DNA from: JBKPCD01 sp046727175
GTDB lineage: Bacteria > Acidobacteriota > Vicinamibacteria > Vicinamibacterales > 2-12-FULL-66-21
NCBI GenBank assembly: GCA_046727175.1
Contig: JBKPCD010000048.1
Location: forward strand, 1 to 50,435
Length of the DNA: 50,435 nucleotides
Direction: 5' to 3'
The notes beneath the pieces are model-generated. The model was not told where the DNA came from. It worked only from the letters and a program-made list of their open reading frames with translations, and made no database searches. A program made the position numbers and the translations under genes. This document shows, one piece after another, positions 44,509 through 50,435 of this stretch (its first letter is position 1; each line of letters starts with the position of its first letter).

Positions 44509-44859
44509 ATGAAGAGACCGATTGAGCCCTTGCTGTGGCTGCTTTTCAGCGCGGGCGGCGTGCTGTCTGCGCTGCTGATGCCGAGCCTTTTGTTTCTGTT
44601 CGGTCTGGCGTTTCCGTTGGGCTGGGTGTCCCCTCCGTCGTACGAGCATCTGCTCACGCTGGTCCGCCATCCGATCGCGCGCGCGGGATTCTTCGCGGTC
44701 TGCCTGTTGTCGCTGTTCCACTGGGCCCATCGCTTCCGCTACACGCTCTACGACGGCCTCCAGATCAAGCACCTGAATGAGGTTATTGCGATAGTGTGCT
44801 ACGGCGGCGCGATCGTCGGATCGCTCGCCGCCGCGTATCTCGCGTGGAGCATCAGGTAA
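44509..44859 (+). CDS. frdD: Fumarate reductase membrane anchor subunit D
   Basis: 116 residues, three membrane helices. Beginning MKRPIEPLLWLLFSAGGVLS, with LLTLVRHPIARAGFFAVCLL and HWAHRFRYTLYDGLQIKHLN; the HxxHRxR region is the FrdD quinone-site hallmark. ATG 44509 lacks a ribosome site and is 225 bp from frdC because of the inserted duplication. Confidence 0.95.
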   Translation: MKRPIEPLLWLLFSAGGVLSALLMPSLLFLFGLAFPLGWVSPPSYEHLLTLVRHPIARAGFFAVCLLSLFHWAHRFRYTLYDGLQIKHLNEVIAIVCYGGAIVGSLAAAYLAWSIR

Positions 44860-44862
44860 GAA

Positions 44863-44898
44863 GGTGCTGACGGTGCTAAAGGTGCTGACGGTGCTAAG
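44863..44898 (+). repeat. Four 9-bp tandem repeats over a start codon
   Basis: GGTGCTGAC, GGTGCTAAA, GGTGCTGAC, GGTGCTAAG at 44863-44898. They supply four in-frame GTG codons at the beginning of the M20 peptidase gene. Confidence 0.85.
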
Positions 44899-46483
44899 GG
44901 TCCCCCTCTTTTTCGTCTGCGCGATCGCAGCATTCGCGGTTCTGATGACGGCGCCGACCGCGACCGAGGTTGCGCCAAATCCGCACGCGCCGGCGCAGGC
45001 GCCGGCGATCACGTTCACCACCGACGACGCGTTCGATGCGTCCACGGTGCCGGCGTACGGCGAGCGGCACGACGAGGTGTATCACGACATCGACGCGAAC
45101 ATCCAGGCGCACGTAGGGGAGTTGCAGCGGTGGGTGCGGCAGCCGTCGGTGAGCGCGCAGAGCCGCGGAATCGCCGAGATGTCGAAGCTGCTCGCGGCTG
45201 ACCTGACCGCGCTCGGCTTCAAGGACGTCGCGATTGTCCCGACGTCAGGTCATCCCGGCGTGTTCGGCTTCTACGATGCGGGTGCGCCTCGCACGCTGGT
45301 CGTCTACATGATGTACGACGTGCAGCCCGAGGAAACGGGCTGGCAGGTTCCGGCATTCGAGGGCGCGATGCAGGAGACCGATCTCGGGCGCGTGCTGATC
45401 GCGCGTGGTGCAACCAACCAGAAAGGACCCGAGCGCGCGTTTCTCAATGCGCTCGGCTCGATGATCAAAGTGCGTCGCACGCTGCCAGTCAACCTCTTCG
45501 TCGTCGCCGAAGGCGAAGAGGAGCTGGGATCGCCGCATTACCCGGAGGTGATCGACAAGTACGAGTCACGACTGACGCAGGCGTCCGGCGTGTTCTTCCC
45601 CCTCAACGCGCAGGAGCCGAGCGGCACCGTGTCGTTGCCGCTCGGCGTCAAAGGCAATCTCGTGTTCGAGCTCGAGGCCGCCGGCGGTCCTCAGGGTGGT
45701 CCGACGCGTGCCGAAATCCACAGCTCTCTCAAGGCGATCGTCGATGCCCCCGCGTGGCGATTGACGCAGGCGCTCGCCAGCCTCGTGAGCACGGACGGCA
45801 ATACCATCCTGGTGCCTGGCTACTACGATCAGATTCGCGCGCCGCTGCCCGAAGAGCAGCGTCTCGTGAACGGGTTGGTGAAACGTCAGTCGGCCGCTGC
45901 GTCCGAGGCGATGCGAAAGAGCCTCGGCGTCGAGCGTTTCATCGATGGCGTGAGCGGCCGCGATTTCTACGCGCGTTGGTTGTTCACGACAACGATGAAC
46001 ATCAACGGGATGTGGAGCGGATACACAGGCGAGGGAATGAAGACGATCCTGCCGCACGTCGCGCGCGCGCGGATCGACTCGCGGCTTGTGCCGAACCAGA
46101 CGCCGGATCGGCAGCTTGAATTGATCAAGAAACATCTCGTTGCGAAAGGGTTCAGCGACGTGAAGGTTCGGAAGCTGTCTGGCTACCCACCTGCACAGAC
46201 GTCCGTGGACACCTCAATCGTGCGAGCCGCGATTGGCGTGTTCAACAAATACGGCGTGACGCCCAGCGTTGCGCCGCGCCTGGCGGGCAGCGCCCCGTAC
46301 TACATCTTCACGGATCGCCTGAAGCTGCCGATGGTGATGGGAGGCCTCGGTCACGGGAGCGGCGCCCACGCACCAAACGAATACATGGTCATCGAGCCGC
46401 GCAGCGGATCGAAAGTCGCCGGCCTCGCGCAGGTCGAGAAGTGGTACGTGGATTTCCTGTACGCGTTTGCCGCCATGAAGTAA
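44864..46483 (+). CDS. Exported M20 family peptidase
   Basis: 539 residues. Hydrophobic export segment VPLFFVCAIAAFAVLMTA, then M20 metallopeptidase: LVVYMMYDVQPEETGWQVPA (metal-binding region, with Tyr where His is common), RGATNQKGPERAFLNAL, VVAEGEEELGSPH with the Glu catalytic pair, the dimerisation insert from about 255, and a final HGSGAHAPNEYMVIE His. Probably a periplasmic dipeptidase. The start is unclear: the first twelve codons (MLTVLKVLTVLR) come from the 9-bp repeat, so translation may begin at any of four GTGs. Five nt after frdD. Confidence 0.88.
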   Translation: MLTVLKVLTVLRVPLFFVCAIAAFAVLMTAPTATEVAPNPHAPAQAPAITFTTDDAFDASTVPAYGERHDEVYHDIDANIQAHVGELQRWVRQPSVSAQSRGIAEMSKLLAADLTALGFKDVAIVPTSGHPGVFGFYDAGAPRTLVVYMMYDVQPEETGWQVPAFEGAMQETDLGRVLIARGATNQKGPERAFLNALGSMIKVRRTLPVNLFVVAEGEEELGSPHYPEVIDKYESRLTQASGVFFPLNAQEPSGTVSLPLGVKGNLVFELEAAGGPQGGPTRAEIHSSLKAIVDAPAWRLTQALASLVSTDGNTILVPGYYDQIRAPLPEEQRLVNGLVKRQSAAASEAMRKSLGVERFIDGVSGRDFYARWLFTTTMNINGMWSGYTGEGMKTILPHVARARIDSRLVPNQTPDRQLELIKKHLVAKGFSDVKVRKLSGYPPAQTSVDTSIVRAAIGVFNKYGVTPSVAPRLAGSAPYYIFTDRLKLPMVMGGLGHGSGAHAPNEYMVIEPRSGSKVAGLAQVEKWYVDFLYAFAAMK

Positions 46484-46489
46484 TTCTGC

Positions 46490-46600
46490 TTCGGGCCCCC
46501 GGCCCAAGCCGCTCTCGCTCGCCGACTCCGCGGCTCGCTCGGGCCGCAGGCGCTTCCCCGGTCCTTGGTACCCCAGCCCGGGGAGCCGGCCACTGCTTGG
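46490..46600. repeat. GC-rich palindromic intergenic repeat
   Basis: GGGCCCCCGGCCC, CTCGCTCGCCGACTCCGCGG and CCCCGGT..CCGGGG-type inverted pieces fill this gap. The look resembles the sequence after frdC; a dispersed repeat is probable. Confidence 0.5.
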
Positions 46601-46611
46601 AGATGCACGAA

Positions 46612-47325
46612 ATGACTCGACGCGACGTACTGCGCATGACCGCGGCGGTCGCGTGTCTGTTTGCAAAACCGGCCCGTGGTTACCAGAATCGTGGTTTGTC
46701 CTCCGTCGATCACCTCCTGCTCGGCGTCGCGAACCTCGATCACGGGATCGACTGGGTCGAGCAGCGCACGGGCGTGCGGGCCGCGATTGGCGGCAGCCAT
46801 CCTGGCGCGGGCACACGAAACGCGCTGCTGTCGCTCGGTGGGGCGCAGTATCTCGAGATCATCGCTCCGGATCCGGCGCAGACGACCTACGGCTTTCGAA
46901 TGGATCTGAAGACGATGACGGAGCCGCGGCTCGTCTGGTGGGCAGCCAAAGCGAGCGACATCGAGGCCGTCGCGAAGAAAGGCCGCGATGCCCGAGTGCA
47001 GATGGTCGGCCCGCGCGACGGATCGCGGGTCAGGCCCGATGGGAAGATGCTGAAATGGAAATCCCTCGCGATCGCCAGCGATTTCGCGGTTGACGGTATC
47101 GATCCGATTCCCTTCTTCATCGAGTGGGCCGAAGGAACCGTGCACCCATCACAGGATGCGCCTGGAGGTTGCACGCTGCGGTCATTCGAAATCGAGCATC
47201 CGCGAGCCGCAGCCGTGTCAGATGCGCTGACGCAGATTGGTGTCGATGTGAGCGTTCGCCAGGCCGGCGTTGTCGCCCTCGTCGCAACGATCGAGACCAG
47301 CAGGGGTCAGCTCGTCTTGCGATAG
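46612..47325 (+). CDS. Tat-exported glyoxalase-like (VOC) protein
   Basis: 237 residues. TRRDVLRMTAAVACLFAKPA is a twin-arginine signal. The body has VDHLLLGVANLDHGIDWVEQ, AIGGSHPGAGTRNALLSLGG, YLEIIAPDP and LVWWAAKASDIEAVAKKGRD, matching the Glyoxalase_3 (PF13468) type. GGAG at 46599-46602 fits ATG 46612; ATG 46603 is possible. Export via Tat suggests a bound metal acquired in the cytoplasm. Confidence 0.88.
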   Translation: MTRRDVLRMTAAVACLFAKPARGYQNRGLSSVDHLLLGVANLDHGIDWVEQRTGVRAAIGGSHPGAGTRNALLSLGGAQYLEIIAPDPAQTTYGFRMDLKTMTEPRLVWWAAKASDIEAVAKKGRDARVQMVGPRDGSRVRPDGKMLKWKSLAIASDFAVDGIDPIPFFIEWAEGTVHPSQDAPGGCTLRSFEIEHPRAAAVSDALTQIGVDVSVRQAGVVALVATIETSRGQLVLR

Positions 47326-47338
47326 CACCACCGGGTAA

Positions 47339-47394
47339 CAGGAGATCAGAAGATCAGGAGATATTTTTGGTTCTCCTGATCTCGTGCGCTCCTG
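47339..47394. repeat. GGAGATCAGGAG inverted-repeat element, copy 2
   Basis: Outer arms CAGGAG (47339-47344)/CTCCTG (47389-47394) and inner AGATCAGGAG (47351-47360)/CTCCTGATCT (47373-47382). Same family as 40918-40985. It ends in GTTTG between convergent genes. Confidence 0.75.
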
Positions 47395-47412
47395 TTTGAT
47401 GATGGCTGCCGG

Positions 47413-48180
47413 TCAATCAGTCTCAATACCACAAAGTACCGGGAGTACCTCGCTGATCGATCCGTCGAGCATCACATCCGCGATATCGTCGAACGGCGTC
47501 GGCTGTGCGTTGACGATGATCAGGCTCGCGCCGGCCGCCTTGGCGCTCGGCAGCGCGGAGGTAATCGGGTAAACCTGAAGGCTCGTCCCGACAGCGATGA
47601 GGCAGTCGGTCTGCGAGGCCGCTTGCATCGCGCGATCGATGACGTGCGGAACCAGGGGCTGGCCGAACGAAATGGTGTCGCTCTTCAGAATGCCGCCGCA
47701 CCTGGTGCAGGGCGGGTCCGCCTCGCCGGCGCGAACGCGATCGAGGACCTCCTTCATGCGCCCCTTCCAGCCGCAGCCCAGACAGACCGCGTGATGCAGG
47801 GTGCCGTGGACTTCAATCACCAGCTCCGGGCTGTTGCCCGCGCGCTGGTGCAGGCCATCGATATTCTGCGTGACGAGCGCGAGCAGTTTGTTGCGCCGCT
47901 CCAGGGTCACCAGCGCGCGATGCCCGGCGTTCGGCTCGGCGGTCCACGCCGGGTGGGCAAGCCGGCTCTGCCAGGAGAGCGTCCGCACTTCGGGATCCGA
48001 GACGTAGTATCGAATGTCGGACATCCGCTCGGCCTTCGGGTTCAGGGTCCAGACGCCCTGAGGCCCGCGGAAGTCCGGGATCCCGGAGTCCGTCGAGATC
48101 CCCGCGCCCGTCAGCGCGACGACGCGTTCAGCGCGCTCGATCAGCCGGACGGCACGGTCGAGATCAGTCGTCCGGCGCAT
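47413..48180 (-). CDS. Sir2-type NAD-dependent protein deacylase
   Basis: 255 residues. GAGISTDSGIPDFRGPQGVW binds NAD; TQNIDGLHQRAG and His125 (EVHGTL) are catalytic; Zn site Cys133, Cys136, Cys158, Cys161; GTSLQVYPI and IVNAQPTPFDD complete the Rossmann fold. No Tyr/Arg pair of desuccinylases is obvious, so deacetylation is likely. It stands alone, convergent with the glyoxalase-like gene. Confidence 0.96.
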   Translation of the reverse strand: MRRTTDLDRAVRLIERAERVVALTGAGISTDSGIPDFRGPQGVWTLNPKAERMSDIRYYVSDPEVRTLSWQSRLAHPAWTAEPNAGHRALVTLERRNKLLALVTQNIDGLHQRAGNSPELVIEVHGTLHHAVCLGCGWKGRMKEVLDRVRAGEADPPCTRCGGILKSDTISFGQPLVPHVIDRAMQAASQTDCLIAVGTSLQVYPITSALPSAKAAGASLIIVNAQPTPFDDIADVMLDGSISEVLPVLCGIETD

Positions 48181-48204
48181 CGTCCAATGCTATCGCGGAG
48201 CGGC

Positions 48205-48277
48205 GGGGTCAGACTGCGGTCAGACAGGGGTCAGACAAGGGTCAAACCAATGTCAGACGCGGGTCAGACGATCAGAC
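48205..48277 (+). repeat. GTCAGAC repeat array, left of transposase
   Basis: Seven imperfect copies of GGGGTCAGACA (starting GGGGTCAGAC at 48205), separated by 2-6 bp, all in plus orientation. Confidence 0.8.
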
Positions 48278-48322
48278 GGCCCCCGATCGGTCGGACGACC
48301 GTCAAGCCGCACTCGGACACGT

Positions 48323-49102
48323 CTATGTCTGAGATTCGATGATGGTCGTGTGCGGTCCCGCGCCAATCTTACGCTGTCGATCCAGGTTTGGATCGGCTGG
48401 CGCGGTTTCGCCGGTTGTGTCCGTTGGCATCGCCGACCGATCGAGCGCGTCGGAGCGGTCAACTTTGGGCGCGTCGCGAATCATTTTCTTGAACGCCTTA
48501 TCACCGAGAACTCGCTCGTTCGAACGAATACGATCCTCGAGCGTCGGATCGACGTCGTTGCCTGTCACGTACTCGATAAACCGCCTTCGAAGCATGTGCT
48601 CGTCGGCTTCGCCGAACAATGCGAGCGTCGCCGAAACCGCCAGAAACGGCGGCGCCGGGTCAAGACCAGCGGTAGCCCTATACGAGCTCCACGGCCAATC
48701 TTCTGGTCGCTCCACTAACCGAGCTCGGACTGGATTTCGGACGACGTACCGCGTCAGGGTAAGCAGGTATCCCTCACGCTGAACAATCTGATCTTTGAAT
48801 CGTCCCTGGAACGTGTGGCCGACACGTTCGTGTCGTTTGTTCCACCATAACGCATAGTTGCCATTGAAGCGGCGCATCGCATCCGAGAAGTTCGGTTCCC
48901 TCGGTCGGAGCGTGGCATGATAGTGGTTCGGCATGCCACAGTAGTTCAGGCATTCGATATTGAATTCCTCAACCACGTCCCCGAGCAGATACACGAACTG
49001 CCTGTAGTCCGTGTCGTCGAGGAATATCGGCATCTTGGCGTTACCGCGAGACATGACGTGACGTATGAGTCCTGACGTTTGGATCCGGCGGCCACGAGGC
49101 AT
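48323..49102 (-). CDS. REP-associated tyrosine transposase (RAYT)
   Basis: 259 residues of the IS200/IS605-like Y1 family. HUH motif His60-Tyr-His62 (GMPNHYHATLRP), RFNGNYALWWNKRHERVGHT, FQGRFKDQIVQREGYLLTLT and RYVVRNPVRARLVERPEDWP; the catalytic Tyr is Tyr112 or Tyr119. A 90-residue hydrophilic C-terminal extension follows. RAYTs are single-copy, domesticated transposases that act on REP palindromes. GTCAGAC arrays in inverted orientation lie on both sides. Confidence 0.93.
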   Translation of the reverse strand: MPRGRRIQTSGLIRHVMSRGNAKMPIFLDDTDYRQFVYLLGDVVEEFNIECLNYCGMPNHYHATLRPREPNFSDAMRRFNGNYALWWNKRHERVGHTFQGRFKDQIVQREGYLLTLTRYVVRNPVRARLVERPEDWPWSSYRATAGLDPAPPFLAVSATLALFGEADEHMLRRRFIEYVTGNDVDPTLEDRIRSNERVLGDKAFKKMIRDAPKVDRSDALDRSAMPTDTTGETAPADPNLDRQRKIGAGPHTTIIESQT

Positions 49103-49266
49103 ACGAGCTGATGATTCACGGATCGCGCCGCTCAGATCGGTCGTGTGAGATCAAAGGCTTGCGGCTACTGCGGTGCCGGACGTACGCAGCTTTTCAGCGG
49201 TGTTGCCGGCTGACACATCGCAGCAGGCGCGTACGTTAGCCGTATGCCGTGGTCGAGGTACCTTTC

Positions 49267-49334
49267 CTGGTCTGACCCTAGTTTGACCCTGGTCTGACCC
49301 TAGTTTGACCCTGGTCTGACCCCCTCCTTCTGAC
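49267..49334 (-). repeat. GTCAGAC repeat array, right of transposase (inverted)
   Basis: Two 22-bp units CTGGTCTGACCCTAGTTTGA(CC) at 49267-49288 and 49289-49310 plus a partial third to 49323, then CTTCTGACCC. They read as the reverse complement of the left array. Confidence 0.85.
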
Positions 49335-49348
49335 CCGCGGATTTCTAT

Positions 49349-50435
49349 CTACTTCTGCGACACCGGGCTGGTCGTCGTCGGCCTCGGACGCGCTGACGCC
49401 TTCGGCTCGGTGTCCCACCAGAACTGCTTGGGCAGCGCGTGCTGCTCGGGCCAGATCATGTTCAGCGTGTCGCCTTCGTAGATCTCGCCGTTCTTCATCA
49501 CGTAGCGAATCGAATTGGTGTTCTTGATGTTCTCGAGCGGGTTCCGATCGAGGACGAGCAGATCCGCCAGCTTGCCACGCTCGAGGGACCCGACGTCCTG
49601 CTGCAGCCCGATCGCCTCGGCGCCGAAGATCGTCACGACCTTGAGCGTCTCGTGCGGCGTCAGGCCGCCGGACGCGAGGTTCCACGTCTCCCAGTGCGCA
49701 CCAAGGCCCTGCATCTGACCGTGACTGCCAAGACCGGCGCGGCCGCCGGCGTGAACGATGTCGGCGACGCCTTTCGCAATCAGCGGGTGGCCGTACTCCT
49801 CCGGCAGGAACCACTGCGTGCGCCGTCGAAGCATCGTGTCGAGCAATTCCCATGGCACGAACTTCCGCAGCTTGGGATCTTTCACCGGGTTCTCGTTCTC
49901 GAACCAGTAGTTCTCGCTCCACGGCGCGCCGTAGGCCACGAGGATCGTCGGCGTGTAGAATGTCTTCGTTCGCGCGACGAACTCGACGACGTCCTTGTAG
50001 AGCGGCAGGATCGGCAACGAATGCTCCTGACCCGAGTAGCCGTCCGCCATCTGCGTGAGATCCATCTTCAGGTCGAGCGCGCCTTCGATCGTCGCCGTGA
50101 TTCGATATTCCTTGCACGCCTGGATGATCCATTGACGGACGATGCGATCGCCGGCCACGTACTGCTTGAGCGTGTTGGTGCGATAGGCATCGCGATAGCG
50201 TTTGATGTAGCGGAACGCCGTATCGCGATCCTCGATGCCGGAACTGGAGAACACCCCCGGGCCGGTGGCGTACACACGCGGGCCGGGAATCATGCCCGCA
50301 TCCACCATGTCCGCGTACGCGAAGACGTCCGGCGTTGACGTCTGCGGATCCCTGGTCGTCGTCACGCCGTACGCGAGATTGGCGAGGTATTGCCACACCT
50401 CCGTTTGATGAAGACCCCGCGGCGCCCACATGTGC
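49349..50435 (-). CDS. Amidohydrolase family protein (N-terminus outside window)
   Basis: The open frame runs off the right edge; the last codons read HMW, which is the second His of the HxH metal motif at the barrel start. Visible: YGVTTTRDPQTSTPDVFAYA, MIPGPRVYATGPGVFSSSG, HAGGRAGLGSHGQMQGLGAH (metal/Asp-side loop), GLTPHETLKVVTIFGAEAIG and LERGKLADLLVLDRNPLENI, the classic C-terminal amidohydrolase end. Such acidobacterial proteins often have an N-terminal TolB-like propeller. Likely periplasmic imidazolonepropionase/prolidase-like enzyme. Confidence 0.92.
   Translation of the reverse strand, partial: HMWAPRGLHQTEVWQYLANLAYGVTTTRDPQTSTPDVFAYADMVDAGMIPGPRVYATGPGVFSSSGIEDRDTAFRYIKRYRDAYRTNTLKQYVAGDRIVRQWIIQACKEYRITATIEGALDLKMDLTQMADGYSGQEHSLPILPLYKDVVEFVARTKTFYTPTILVAYGAPWSENYWFENENPVKDPKLRKFVPWELLDTMLRRRTQWFLPEEYGHPLIAKGVADIVHAGGRAGLGSHGQMQGLGAHWETWNLASGGLTPHETLKVVTIFGAEAIGLQQDVGSLERGKLADLLVLDRNPLENIKNTNSIRYVMKNGEIYEGDTLNMIWPEQHALPKQFWWDTEPKASARPRPTTTSPVSQK

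Overview
This window is high-GC DNA from what is most likely a soil or freshwater Acidobacteriota, probably of the Vicinamibacteria (subdivision 6) type. That is an inference from overall protein character, the density of GC-rich intergenic palindromes and the mix of periplasmic hydrolases with a quinohemoprotein amine dehydrogenase; no rRNA or tRNA gene is present to prove it. The window opens inside rpoC, which ends with a repeat tract and a clear intrinsic terminator, and closes inside an amidohydrolase gene on the minus strand.

From about 3 to 20 kb lies an accessory zone of small, mostly plus-strand, mostly single genes with their own Shine-Dalgarno sequences: a deaminase, DinB-like proteins, VOC, YCII, SnoaL, RDD, DUF3291, RNase HI, tandem GNAT, EthD and AlkD-like proteins, plus a minus-strand sensor kinase. 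It is full of damage. Four genes carry single frameshifts (hydrolase-TPR near 8045, an uncharacterised protein near 10991, trmO near 13350, a SnoaL-like protein near 15472). At least five others survive only as heads or tails (membrane protein, gamma-glutamylcyclotransferase, GNAT, RidA, half a methyltransferase). A compact inverted-repeat element sits at 4434-4626.

The centre (24.4-31.8 kb) is the most notable part: a quinohemoprotein amine dehydrogenase (QHNDH) locus in the order qhpA, qhpD, qhpC, qhpB, qhpF, qhpE. It supplies the di-heme alpha subunit, the radical-SAM crosslinking enzyme, the crosslinked gamma subunit carrying cysteine tryptophylquinone, the beta-propeller subunit, an ABC exporter and a dedicated subtilisin-like leader protease. 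All residues known to form the three thioether bonds and the quinone are conserved in QhpC. A halogenase-like FAD monooxygenase at 21.2-22.7 kb is a good candidate for the missing tryptophan hydroxylase QhpG.

From 31.8 to 41 kb come DUF695 and DUF1080 proteins, an M28 peptidase, a 45-bp tandem array with 135-bp higher-order structure, a small membrane protein, an isocitrate lyase/PEP mutase family protein, and a translationally coupled pair made of an alpha-toroid-like protein and a large PqaA-esterase/FAD-oxidoreductase fusion. At 41.1-44.9 kb is an E. coli-type fumarate reductase operon (a small unknown protein, then frdABCD) whose frdC 3' end has been tandemly duplicated together with a GC-rich repeat. 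The last part holds an M20 peptidase, a Tat-exported glyoxalase-like protein, a sirtuin, a REP-associated tyrosine transposase between inverted GTCAGAC repeat arrays, and the partial amidohydrolase.
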